A stretch of DNA of 64,000 bases from Gautieria morchelliformis (taxonomy: Eukaryota > Basidiomycota > Agaricomycetes > Gomphales > Gomphaceae), in assembly GCA_015179125.1 (NCBI GenBank), contig WHVA01000390.1, positions 46,351-110,350 on the forward strand. Direction: 5' to 3'. Position 1 is the first letter of the stretch; each line of letters begins with the position of its first letter. The notes beneath the pieces were generated by a model. That model saw nothing but the letters and a program-made list of their open reading frames with translations. It was not told where the DNA came from and made no database searches. The position numbers and the translations under genes were made by a program. Below, piece after piece: positions 1 through 10,939 of the stretch.

Positions 1-351
1 CGCTGTCCTGGTCGTCGTGGCGCCTGTAATGTGGAATAGTAGATGGAGCTTGATTTCTTCCCTGGCCGTTGGAACTTATCACATTTGCCTCGGATCAGAC
101 GCAAACGCAAGGGTAATATGCCGTAGGCCAGCGTACAGTCGCCGCCGAATTCTTGGGGTTATGGTTCCGACCGCCTGAGTTCCCCATTTCACACTCTCAA
201 ACACCATCCGCTTGAGCCTCGTCCACTGCGTTTCCTCCCTCTCTATTCGTCCAACTGCTGCTCTCTTCTCTGTTTTCGTTGTTTGCTATCTCGTTATCGT
301 CGCACGTCCTTGTTTCGCTTATTGCATTTGAAAAAGTTATAAGAGAGGAAG
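1..351. other. Upstream region of the RNA-binding gene
   Basis: No coding pattern is visible. The 3' half is pyrimidine-rich (about 190-320), as in many basidiomycete promoters, and ends a few bases before the ATG at 352. Confidence 0.3.
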
Positions 352-1368
352 ATGGCTTCTCGCACGGAGTCTAGTGGGTGGTCGTATGGGGGGAGTGGGT
401 CCATATGGCAAGATATCAATTCACCCTTGCCGCGGCGTAGCGTTGGCCACGACGACCCAACCTGGCGCGGTTGGCACGAAGGCGCGTGGAATCCAAGCGT
501 GCCGGGACGTCGTGCAACGATATGTTAAGAAATGCATGAAATGCCACCGAACATAATCACGAATATAAACGTGTAGACCGGCGACCGATCTCCGTCCCCT
601 CCCCCTTGCAGCCACCCGATTCTGACTCAAACACTATTTATATGGGCAACCTCGAGCCGTGGATGGATCACGAATACGCCAGTCAAGTCGTTCGCCTGAA
701 GGGTTGGGATCGTTCCCCTACAGCCAGCATCAATCAGAACAGCTCAGTTACGATCAAAATTCCACCACCCCCTCCTGACGCTAGGCCACAACCCAACAAC
801 GCCGGGTATTGTCTGCTCACCTTCCCGAGCGCAGCACATGCGGCCAGTGTACTCGCGTCTTTGCATTCTGGTAATAACAAGGATCCTGCCTCTGCGCCTA
901 TCCTGATGCCCAATTCGTCGAGGCCATTCAACCTCGAGTGGGCTAGCCCCTCGCACTTTCCCCCTGCGAGCACATGGGCAGTGTTTGGAGGGTCCTCCCA
1001 GAACGCACCCATCTTCAGCGGTGCCGCCATCCAACCTGGGTCTGCGATTCCTAGTCAAGGGCCGGAACGCGAATTCTCCATTTTTGTCGGCGATCTCGCC
1101 ACCGAAACGTCCAACTCGGATCTGGTAGCGATCTTTAAGAATCCGACCCTGGGACTTCAAAACGATAGGTAGGTGGTAATTCGCATGATGTGCCTAAATG
1201 CTGTACATCTAACTCGCCCTCAGGGAGCCTAAATTCATACTCCCATTCTATAGCTGTAAATCCGCAAAGATCATGGTAGACCCTGCGACGGGTGTCAGTA
1301 GAGGCTATGGCTTTGCTTTCAGTGTCAGACATGGGTGGAACTTGCTGATAATATATTTCAGAACCTGA
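352..1368 (+). pseudogene. Nam8/TRNAU1AP-like RNA-binding protein, truncated within RRM2
   Basis: Proteins of the Nam8/NGR1 family carry three RRMs and act in splicing or mRNA control. Exon 1 (352 to about 523) encodes a Trp- and Gly-rich leader containing TWRGWHEGAWNP. Exon 2 (612-1168) carries RRM1 (IYMGNLEPWMDHEYA), then NNAGYCLLTF, then the start of RRM2 (FSIFVGDLATETSNSDLVAIF). Exon 3 (1224-1368) continues RRM2 through CKSAKIMVDPATG to the RNP1-like RGYGFAF and then diverges at once, stopping at 1366. The rest of RRM2, RRM3 and the C-terminus are missing. The best donor of exon 1 (GTTAAG at 524) also leaves a one-base frame mismatch with exon 2. An ABC-transporter relic follows directly, so a rearrangement near 1325 probably severed the gene. 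Family assignment is firm; loss of function is inferred. Confidence 0.75.
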
Positions 1369-1389
1369 AACCGCGGCGAAGATACATAG

Positions 1390-3241
1390 ATCCTTTGGTC
1401 TCGGCTCTCGCGGAGGCGCATGGGAGATATTTCGGGATTTGATATCCAAGCTAACAACTTTGTCTAGTGTCGTTTCCCAACTAAGTTTGATCTTCGGAGC
1501 CTTAAGATCCCAGCCGGGAGGATATTGGTTCGCATTAGTCTGTTTGGGGAAATCCGCGTTCGATAGTCTCTCACATGATTCTATTTGGAGTCACAGTTCG
1601 TCCTTGACTACTGTCATCGCCGAGTGCTTCGAGCTCACCTTATTCCAGCTTCATTCTGCTGGGATTCCAACCCGCACTACCGTCGAATGCGCTCCTTGGT
1701 GGACATGGTCACTGCCACAAATCACCGAGTAGAGATTATCACTGACAGGCTTAAGGGTTATATCCAGCGAGGTACGCCTCCATCACCGCCTCTGTTTCCA
1801 CCCGCTCATTTCTCTCAGAGTGGGCGAAGGCGCGCGTTCTCCTTGGCGACACCTCGGTCGAGAATCCGGACCCCCTCTTGGGGTTGCAGAGGTCCAGTTT
1901 TCTCTCATTCATTGATGATTTTATAGAGGACTTCCCTCTCGTGAGCCTTCAGCTAGTTCATCATTGTGAATATGATCTAAAGACTGTCTCAGATATTTTA
2001 TGCCTTCCAAGTCTATCTCTCCCCTCAAAATTTCTCTCTGACCTCCATCGCTCTAATTCAGAAAGCTTCTTCATCGTTGACGTGGACATTTTATCGTATA
2101 TTCAGGGAGGAAAAGTCGTTCCGACAGCGCCTGGAAGAGATGAAGACGGTTTCTGAGCTTGGAAAGATCCAGAACACACTCGAGGACGGAGAACTGCATT
2201 ACCCTAAAGACATGCTCAAGCATTCGCCAGGAATGGAAATCAGATTTCAGCAAGTGCCATTGCGCTATTTTGCATGATGCGTCAAGTACTCACCAGCCTT
2301 CTGACCATGTTTCCTTGCACAGAAATGTCTCCTTCGCATACCCTGAGAGCGACAGCGTTATCACAGATGTGTCTTTCACCATTGGAAAGGGTCAAGCTGT
2401 GGTGATAGTAGGGATCAACGGGAGTGGAAAATCAATGCTTCTCAAGTTGTTTAATCGACTATATGATCCAATTTCAGGGGGTATTTCGATCGATGGTACC
2501 TCCCTTAGTTCCTTTGTCGCCTCTGATGTGCGGCGATCGATGGCCATGCTCTACCAGACTTACACCCATTACCCGCTTTCCATCCGAGAAAACATATCTC
2601 TGGGACTCCCCGATGCACCTTACGAATCGGCACCAGGATAAGCAGAAAAAAACCAACGTTCTGTGGATGACTTGGTTAAAGAAGCTGCGCGGCTGGGGGG
2701 TTCAACTGAAATCATTGAGAAGCAACGCAATGGCTTTGACACGGGTCTTCTGCCGACAGTGTATTCATTTTCAACATCACCAGTTGAACGTGGAAGTCAA
2801 GCATTCCAAGACAAGATGAAGGACGTAACTAAAGGAGCGGAGGTGTCTTTGGGACAATGGCAAAGACTCGCTTTGTGAGGAAGCACATGCTCCCCTTCCC
2901 CTGCCTTCTATCTTTAATGTCTTCACTCTGCCTAGGTCTCGATTATTTTATCGCGCTGCAGCAAGTTGGTCGCCGTTGACGAGCCCAGCGCCTCATTAGA
3001 TCCCAAGATGGAGTATGAACTCTTTGAGAGTTTGAGAGCCGTGACCACCGAGCAGGGTAAAACAATGGTAACTGTTATTCTAGCGACATTAAAGATGTTC
3101 GGTTCACTGTTGTATCAGGTATATGCAGAAAGGCTGCTTAGTGGAGCAGGGAAAACATAGTGAGCTGTTGGATTTGGGCGGCGAATACGCGAAGCTATAC
3201 AAGTTGCAGGCAGAAGCCTTCTTACCTGATGTGAGCATCTG
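1390..3241 (+). pseudogene. ABC half-transporter (ABCB-like, exporter type), decayed
   Basis: The 5' part (1390-1930) holds membrane-domain remnants in several frames (LTTLSSVVSQLSLIFGAL; NPHYRRMRSLVDM; ARVLLGDTSVENPDPLLG). The nucleotide-binding domain starts near 2320: VSFAYPESDS, Walker A GINGSGKSMLLKLF (about 2412-2455), a Q-loop-like MLYQTYTHYPLSIREN, and VDDLVKEAARLGGS. An in-frame TAA at 2639-2641 interrupts it. The ABC signature is degenerate (VSLGQWQRLAL, near 2850-2876, in place of LSGGQ). An intron-like gap (about 2874-2935) and a frame change precede Walker B (VAVDEPSASLDP, about 2970-3005). The last piece (CLVEQGKHSELLDLGGEYAK, 3135-3194) is in a further frame and ends at 3241. 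The N-terminus of the membrane domain was not found. With one nonsense codon and at least two frame changes this is a pseudogene. Confidence 0.85.
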
Positions 3242-6200
3242 AACGTCCACTCTTGCATGCGACTGCGAAACCCTTGGCACAGGAGACACCAATCTCATAA
3301 TTCGACGCCCTCAATTTGTTGTGCCGACCCTCGGGGAATGCGAGCTTGAACTGGACTCACAGTCGATGATACCATGCCAAATCCAAATTGATTTAACAAC
3401 CAGAATATTGCAGTGAACATATCGCTAACAGGTTAAATTTACATATACCGCGAGTCTTAATGATCAAGTCGTCCCGGTAAGCGTCGACATTACGTTGGTG
3501 TCACCTGATCACCTCTGATCACGTTGTTTATGTTTGTTCAGATATACTCGGGATGCTTCAGTACCGTGTACGTAAACCAACGCTTGATATCCGAAACGCC
3601 TATCTGACAAGCTATCACCAGGGCCCATCCACTGATACTGCGAGCTTTGTACATTGACTGCGATGCGTACAAGTAAGCGCTGGGACACACCCTCAACGAT
3701 TTCTTTTGAACCAACGACAGCTCTTCTGACTTTTTATCAAATCTTCTTGTTCTATTACTTCGGATTCGAAATGCTGGATTGGATGACGGAGGTCTGGTCA
3801 CTCCTCTATCAGAAGCCACCGCGGGTTCGTTGAGCGGCGTCAGCCACTCATCCGCTTATGAAGAGCCGGCGACTTATTCGTGAGTCTCTAATTAGTTCGG
3901 TTTGCGTTGGTGACCTGTGATGGTTTGCACGACAGACTTGCTGTGCGCTTCCTTTTTGAGACAAGTGGTGCCCTCGGGATTCAGCCGGAACTGGCTGTGC
4001 AACCCTTCGCGGCGCGGGCAGCCCGTAACGACTATGAGGTATGCCTTCTCCGCTTCACGTGCTGCTCATCACCGACCATTCCGCCAGATTCCGTGGACGC
4101 TACGCGACCTTATAGCCAACCCAGATGTTGCCTCCCTGTTCTCATCAGAAATTTCTGAGCTACGTCGACCTTCGACGACTGGCATCCGCGAACGACAGTG
4201 TTACGTGAGATTCGCCGGAAATGAGCCTATCCGACGACATCTAGACTCTTCTTCAGTCCTCCCTTATATAATCATTTGTTCCTTGTAATCCGCTGATTGT
4301 ACTCAGAGTGAGAGGTTGTTGCATGGGATCTGGACGAGTGGTTTTCTCCGGGCCGGGGTGTTCCATATCTGCACCGGGAGAAGGCCCCCGCAATAATAGA
4401 CACAATGATGCCCGACGAAAATGGTGGCTTGGTAGTCGCGTGGATGCTTCTTATATTGGCATCTTCTCACGTCATGGGATTTCTATTAGCTCTACTATCT
4501 GTACTCCACCCCGCAATCTCCCATCCGCGCCACGAGTCCCCGCGAGTTGGTCAGTCAGGATGAGGACCTTTTGTATGGCCGCGTTGTCCTCGGCCGTGAG
4601 CCGAAACCCGAACACGCGATGGTTGTCCTGATCGTGGCAGTGCACGTGAGTAAGTAGCCGAGTTGTGGCGTTCTCGATCACTGCACAATAGATTTACACT
4701 CGTATGCTCCGATACACCGAGACGGGTACCTAAAACCACGCCAAGCACCGATGCTCGGTCAGTATGAACCCCGTGGTGACGAGAACGCTTAATTACCGAG
4801 TATCGCGGCTGCGACAAATGCATGGTCTAGGACCCAACGCGTGGCGATCACGGCAAGCAGCGCCGTGCCTGTCTCCGATAGTACGAAGAGTGCCGAGCAA
4901 TGTCTGAAACAGCGACCAGTCGCCCCAGGCTGAGAGAATCACATCGAGGTACTAAACCGATATGGTAAGCCAAGTGAGGAAATACAACAAGAAGACGACC
5001 GCACTTTGCGCTGCGACGGCGTCATGCACTCCTCGTACGGATCGGGCTGGGGGCTGCCGAGGTACTTGTCCGACAGGAAACCACCGCACTGTGGAAGCGA
5101 TAATCAGCGCGTGAATGCAAGGCAAATGAGAGGTACATGCCAGCGTTCCATAAGTCAATAATTTTACCTACGAAAAATAAACGATTTAGTACCCGATAGA
5201 GCGGTGTTGATGGGCGGCTCTCATTATGCTTTATGCAAATGTAGCTGTGGATCGAATAGCAAAGAAAACCGCGTGTGAACATATTTACTTTCCAGGCAAC
5301 TTCGATCGAACCTGCAGCAGATCCACGGTGTGTGCACCTGTTCGCGTGAGCCGCTCTTCCACAGCGGCACGGACAAATTGGGGCGTCGGATCTGTGGGCT
5401 GGAACACACACCATTTTGTCGCTCAGATCACATTGGCCTGGACATCTTTGGGCAAACTGTTGCGAAAGGAACCCTAGAGGGAGATGAGCATCCAATTGAT
5501 TGAAAAAACGAAGACACGGCTGTACAAAAATCTGTTCCGCGCTCCCATAGTGGTCGGCTGGGTGGTTAAGTGAGAAAGCGTCAGGCAATCATAATTGGGG
5601 GTCAACGTACCCTGCCCAAGGGAATCCAATAGTCGGAATCAGATAACCAATGGAAGAGAAGCAATCATCTCACCATATCTGAGAGCAGAGAAGTGAGACA
5701 CGAGGATATTACATTAATAATGACGTGGGGAGAAGACCCACCAAATGCAGTGTATCCAGCTTCTACATATCGCTTCATTTCGCGCCTAATCTTGCTCAGT
5801 GGTGCGGTTTCCCAGGCTGAATCTAGATGGTCAGTAATATTTAAATTGTTCGCCCGGTCAACCTGCCGGGCGAGGAAAGTTGCCAAAGCCCGCTGACGAC
5901 GCGGGGGAGAGTGAGCTGGCCAAGAGTTGTGGTCTCCACCGAGGACATAGCGTAGACGAATGGAAAGCAAAGGGGATCTATGCTTGAAGCTTGACTGGCA
6001 GGCTAGGTTTGATAGAAGTGGTGTGAGAACGTCGGCGTTCAAGAATCTGTGGAAGTGTCGGACCGAGACTAGTTACCATATGGACACTTAGGTTAACCGG
6101 GAAATTAACAATCAATTAATCAGATGCGAATACCGGGACGAGATTTGTCGAAATCGGCTTTTGTTTCCAGAATCTCGCTAGAGCTCGGGGCGAAACCAGA

Positions 6201-6278
6201 TTGCCGTCCGACCTTAAATACTGGGTGAAATAACGTTCGAATACTTAGCTTTCCCTCTCACCTACACCCTCCCCCAAC
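3242..6278. other. Long gene-poor stretch without recognisable genes
   Basis: About 3 kb. Several open frames of 60-190 codons occur on both strands (for example minus 3538-3819 and minus 5022-5588), but none shows a domain, a consistent intron pattern or recognisable conservation. Hydrophobic patches on the minus strand near 4990-5030 hint at a decayed membrane protein but could not be placed. The only recognisable scrap is the chromate-transporter-like exon at 5713-5816. Confidence 0.4.
5713..5816 (-). pseudogene. Chromate ion transporter (CHR) N-terminal exon fragment
   Basis: A candidate exon bounded by CAG upstream (at 5817-5819) and GTAATA downstream reads, on the minus strand, as a basic leader followed by KRYVEAGYTAFGGSSPHVII. 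This resembles the first half-repeat of fungal CHR-family transporters, where a Gly-rich 'TAFGGP..H' motif opens the first membrane segment. No downstream CHR exons were found, so this looks like a stranded fragment. The match rests on one short motif and is tentative. Confidence 0.35.
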
Positions 6279-7422
6279 ATGCCATCATCTGCACCTGCGT
6301 ACGACACTTCGTGTAGCTCTGTGAAGCATGTGTATGTTTGATATCTCTCCCCCCTCTCGCCATGTCTAAAGACCTGCAGCAACCTCATGCTAGACACCTT
6401 CATCGCCAATGCATCTGCAACAGACCTCAGAGCTGTCATCCGTGCATTCTTGTCCACCAAGTTCGTGTGCATATCCTATCTCGTGTCTTACATTCTCAAC
6501 CTGCGTTCACAGCCCCAGCGCGAGCATTCCTTTTAATATGATCGCTCGTACACGTCTCAAGCAAGTAGAAGCCACCCTGCCACACTTACGAAGTCAGACA
6601 CATCACATGTGCCCAACAACCGGGGAGAGAGAATACCTTACCTCACAAGAGGGTGGGGCGGCAAACGGCCTCAAGGAGACCGGGCCGACGGGGGAGTAGG
6701 ACCGTCGTCGGTGCAGCCGCCCGCCTGGGGATGCAGCGGGTAGGGAGCCTCAGGGAGCGAGGAGGAAGGCCCACCCTGTTACAGGTACTTTGCGTGTAGT
6801 GACCACCATAGGACTTCCTGAGGTCATATAAAATGAATAAAAATAAAAATAAAAATAAAAAAAAGCCACCCTGCCACCACAATCGTCGTTGTTTTCTGTA
6901 CGAGGGGAAGTCGCTGTACCCACGCAGCAATTCGACGAGGTGCGGAGACACGCCCGCATGCTCTTTGGCGCAGGTACGTGTCCAAGCTCCAGTCCAATCG
7001 ATGCGTGGGACTGACGTTCCACTATTCGTCCGGCACATCTTTCTCTCTCAGGGCTGGGAGTCGACTCTCTCCCCATCTTCACCTATGTTATACGGTCCAC
7101 GTTCCCTCTGCGGTGGACAACGTCTGACAACGACCCACTGCTCCCCACCTCGCGATTGTCGACGTTAGTTTATCTCAGGCGTTGCAAGCGTGTAAGGAGG
7201 AAGTCGCCGCGGGATTCATAGACTCGGAGGATGAAATTGCCAGCGCCAAGGCATCCTTAGACGAGTTATATGGAGCTCTAGAAGAGAGTAAACGTCTAGT
7301 CGAGACGTGGGGTGGCGAGTTCTGTTTCGACCGGGTATGTGGGTCTACACACGCTCCATGCCACGCCTACTAATCGTCGACAGGGCTATTTCGCGGCGGA
7401 ATATTGGCGATCCACACTGTGA
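6279..7422 (+). pseudogene. Conserved small fungal protein of unknown function, disrupted by a retroposon and a frameshift
   Basis: The exons can be traced: 6279-6331, 6380-6460, 6513-6583 joined across an insertion to 6878-6973, then 7052-7334 and 7384-7422. Splice phases agree for the first four introns' flanks. Readable segments are DTFIANASATDLRAVIRAF, IARTRLKQVEATLP, QQFDEVRRHARMLFGAGLG, and an acidic helical C-terminal part (SLDELYGALEESKRLVETWG) ending in EYWRSTL. I recall a conserved fungal protein of about 200 residues with this pattern and no assigned role. Two lesions are present: the SINE-like insertion (6584-6862), and a one-base frame change near 7110-7130 close to a CCCC run, between LRWTTSDNDPLL and IVDVSLSQALQ. 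Expression is expected to fail unless the insert is spliced out. Confidence 0.7.
6569..6877 (+). mobile_element. SINE-like retroposon with 15-bp target-site duplication
   Basis: A 279-bp insert (6584-6862) is flanked by identical 15-mers AAGCCACCCTGCCAC (6569-6583 and 6863-6877). It ends in an A-rich tail of TAAAA-type repeats (about 6832-6862), placing its 3' end to the right. Removing the insert and one duplicate restores the host reading frame exactly (EATLPPQSSLFS). These are the hallmarks of target-primed reverse transcription. No clear tRNA-type A/B boxes were seen, so its parent RNA is unknown. The first two A's of the duplication could belong to the tail. Confidence 0.85.
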
Positions 7423-8478
7423 TATACAAGCCTTCTTGTACCTTCATGTCTGGGTTCTGTTAGGGGACTCTTTTCATTCTCTCTCACATGTTTTGGCGGC
7501 CGGCCTCTCTAGACCATGTGTAATCCCTTCCCTCTACGTAGTAGGGACGTCAAAAATGCCATACATAGTTTGATGACCGTTTACTCGATCGGACCGATGT
7601 TCAATGGTGTGAGGATCCCCTGAAAGGGCCGTCCCGTTGAAGACTACCGTATGTAGCTGTGCAAGGCAAGACAAAGGAACGTCAACGTAAACGGATGGTC
7701 CACATCCACCAATCATCGCTATCATTCAGTCTTAATTGGGAGCACGGACTTGAAGAAGACCGTCTGACAGCAGCCGCGCTTCCGATATGCAAAGAAAGCA
7801 TGACACGGCGAATGCCCTTCGGGCATTCCCATAGCCCTGGAAGGCTTAAAGTTAGAATACGTGCCTACGTTAGGTGATGGCATAGAAACATCCGTACCCT
7901 GTCTACAACTGTTTTGCGTATTTGATCAACAATTTGTGTATCACTAGACTCCGGGCGACGTAGCTTACGGAGAGGTGGAGGTGGATTGTAGGCGACATAG
8001 CCCCCGTGCGCATATTCCCATCGATGCTCTATTCCGTTCCGCTCCCACATTATATGACCACCGTTCTCCTGCAATATCCTGAAAACTTCTCGTGAATCTG
8101 ATTGATAATGGAAATGGGGGGTGATGTAACATTACCTTTTTGTCGACTGCATCTATGGTTCGAGACCATCGATCAGTAGCAGCCAAACCCACGAGTGTTC
8201 TGGAAGCGGCCGCGGTCTAAACTTGAACCGTCCGGGGACAGCCGTAGTCTTCTGTAGCGACTCCCCACGTCCCATAATACAGATGCCTTTTAAGCAACGC
8301 GAAAATGAAAATAAAAATATGAAAAAAGATAGTGACGCCTGGGTTTTAGCCATCGATGGAACCTAGTAACTATAATTGTTATGGTATTGGCACCTTCGTC
8401 TTCTCTTGCCTCGTGGCTCGACAGAAAAAAGACAAGCGGCGATGTGGCATAATCTGGACCGGGAAGCACCATTCTCAC
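7423..8478. other. Intergenic region with an unassigned minus-strand open frame
   Basis: The minus strand at about 7880-8110 encodes SREVFRILQENGGHIMW and then a Trp/Tyr-rich HRWEYAHGGYVAYNPPPP, followed by a possible donor (GTACGG). It looks protein-like but I do not recognise it. It lies just downstream of the TLDc gene on the same strand. An A-rich run at 8298-8330 resembles a retroposon tail, but no target duplication was found. The remainder shows nothing clear. Confidence 0.3.
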
Positions 8479-9993
8479 ATCCGTGGCGATGATCCGTCGA
8501 TGAGGTTCGCGTCTAAATAAAGCCCATACTTGCCCTCGCTGAGGAACGGTATGAGATGCAAGGGAGAGATTATCAATGAAAGACCGAAACCCACCCTCCA
8601 CCGAAAGAAATGAAACTAGCTTCGCACAACAACACATAATCGTTTTTACCAGTCCATTTGAATACTTCTACAGACTCCTGTTCACGGTGCGTCACGGTTT
8701 TCCACAGAAATCTACCTATGGGAAACGTGAGGTCCACACAGGCTAGCGGGTGACTATACTCACGAATCACCACTCCCATAGTACGCCCCAGGTGACAATC
8801 GCATTTGCTCACTCATACAAGCTCCGAATATACGATCTTCAGAATCTCGTATGGCGATCAAGGTGTCAGCTACACGCACGGCACATCGTGCATAAAACAT
8901 CTGCAGGGAGACACCGTGCTGATCTAAACTATAAAGCAAGGAGCACGACTTTGCGAGACGAGGAAGTGCCGGTAGATGGGTCCGTATCTGGCAAGATAGT
9001 CAGCTAATAACGCCACATGGTGTCCTAATTTCATGTATTATTACCTTGTCGGCAAGATGAGATGTCAGGACTGGGGTGGTGCTGTCACGCCTTCCTGTCA
9101 GTTCGACCTTTCGCGGCCTTGTATCATGCTCCTCAAATTCAAACCCGGCTTTATTCCACTGATGATCGCCAGCCAAACCAGGGGCACCGGAAGGAGGGAC
9201 ATACCTGTGAAGCAAAGGGCGAAGAGTGCGCCAAGAGTGGAACGCCATGCTTGACGTTCGATGTGAGTAGAGCCCCCGGATCGTGTGCAGTTGTGGGTGG
9301 AAGTGGAGGCACAGGACCGGAAAGGAGTGTTGACATCCATTTTTTCCGAGGTAGTGTGGAGGTGGGGCTAGAATGCAGTGGCGGAGAAGGAGAAGAATGT
9401 CGATATGTTGGTGGGCTAGATGGAGGGTCTGAATGGATTGGAATTTGTATATTTTCGGGTTCGGGAGGTTGTCGAAGTGAGGAGGAAAGATCAGAACATG
9501 GTAAGGAAGAATCGTCCGTTTCTATTAGCGTATCTGCAGTGGCCGCAGATTTATCATTTTCGGTTCTGTGTGAGTCAAGCCGATACAGAGGATCATCTTG
9601 GTGCTCCAATAACTCGTTGAGGACTCGTCTTTCATTCTGTCCGGCCCGCTCCTTTGCTTCAATACTAAACCGCTCGAAGAAATCAGGCAAATGTGGCCCC
9701 TGATGCGGTGAAGACAACCCGGTCTGTGTATCTAACCACACTAGAGGCTGCTGAAGAGGATCCATAGAAGCCGGAACGGAGACGAAGGCTCCAAAGTCTG
9801 AGATGGCGGAGGACGGCGTCGGAGGGTGATCACTTCGCCGCGTTACACGTTCCGAAGGCTGTTCAAGGACAAAGATTGACTGGGAACCTGGAGCTGAGAA
9901 AAGACTGTCGAAAGGATCGGATGGGTCATTATGTAGCGTTGGAGATGGGAGAGGAATTAACGGCGGTGGCATGGATACCATTTGGTGTGGCAT
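8479..9993 (-). CDS. OXR1-like TLDc-domain protein, with a frameshift and unresolved 3' end
   Basis: TLDc proteins (OXR1 family) protect against oxidative stress and modulate the V-ATPase. The ATG at 9991-9993 opens a long Pro/Ser-rich N-terminal region (about 260 residues, including RSDHPPTPSSAISDFGAFVS). The TLDc domain follows: PPSGAPGLAGDHQWN and VLTSHLADK in exon 1 (to 9045), LPALPRLAKSCSLLYSLDQHG and GAYYGSGDS in exon 2 (8764-8987), FLWKTV...VFKWTGKNDYVLLCE and FISFGGG in exon 3 (8595-8711), and GKYGLYLDANLIDGSS in exon 4 (8479-8538). Splice phases agree for these exons. Between HGVPLLAHSSPFAS and VPPSGAPG (near 9195) the frame shifts by one base. The last part of TLDc (the usual 'GLEVW' end) could not be located. 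It may be a pseudogene or carry a sequence error. Confidence 0.75.
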
Positions 9994-10939
9994 GATGTAG
10001 AGTTGCTTTGGCAAAGAATCAGCCTAGACGGGAAGCTACCAACACACGATCAGATGTTCAAAGTAAAAGAAAGGAGTATCCTGTACCGCGACATAAACCG
10101 GGAGGATGTTGCTAAACTGTTAGCAGACGTGACGGTCTTGTGGAAGATGTGAGTTTATGGAGGGTTAGGTAGATATTGCCAACATTAGTTCCAACGAACG
10201 GCGGTGTTGACGGTTGGCCACGAGGCAGAAATGATGCCCTACCGACGTGACGATAACTAGTGACAACGCTTCAAGGTGGACCCACCGTTCAGTAGGTTTT
10301 CCAATGACGGGTGAAATGCGATGACCAAAGACTAGAAGGGAAAGGCGTTACTTGAAAGCAGTATGCCTCATAACTAGTAAAAACTCACAAAGAGGTTGAA
10401 TCAGTAATACATATTGGGTGCCTGCTTAAGCCAAATTGGCACTCTTGTTCTGCCCTAAAAGTGCGTATGCGTAAGTGCCTAAGTACGCATGAGCTGCAAC
10501 GGTCAAGGTTGACCGGTTGACCATATACGACGGCGGCACACCTGGGATTGGTAAAGGGCACTGGCAGCTGTGATGAGTGTCTTTCTACAGCATCACTCGC
10601 TTGCCTGTGTCGTTATAACCCTTCCTGAAGAGTTTTTTCTGAAAAAGTTCGAAAGTGTCGCGTGTCGCGGTTTATTTGTACAAAGTCATTACAAAGTGAG
10701 CGCCATAAGTCAGCAGCTAGTATGCTACATGAATTGTGCCCAATCTTAATCACTAGTTAACGGCCTCAGTCATGGCATGCAATTCTAAGCTATTCCCTCC
10801 TTCTTGTTAATATCTCACCAGTATTCCCTGGTGCTCTTTTCCGTGGTTTCCTGATTCCCCTGTCCAAGTCCACATGTGCAATTGTTATGGGAGTTGTGTT
10901 CCACCGCCTGGTGTATATTACCATCATTCTATAGTCTCC
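9994..10939. other. Intergenic region upstream of the TLDc gene
   Basis: No coding pattern is seen. It should hold the TLDc promoter (near 9994-10200) and the 3' flank of the FunK1 relic. No repeats beyond short ones were noticed. Confidence 0.35.

Noticed and set aside
4300-5600. Possible DUF6534-type membrane protein on the minus strand
   Set aside because: Only vague hydrophobic patches in shifting frames; no motif strong enough to name it.
8155-8175. tRNA T-arm-like GGTTCGAGACC
   Set aside because: No matching acceptor stem, D-arm or anticodon arm in the preceding 70 bases on either strand.
8281-8335. Second SINE tail (A-rich run)
   Set aside because: No flanking duplication or shared body with the insert at 6584-6862.
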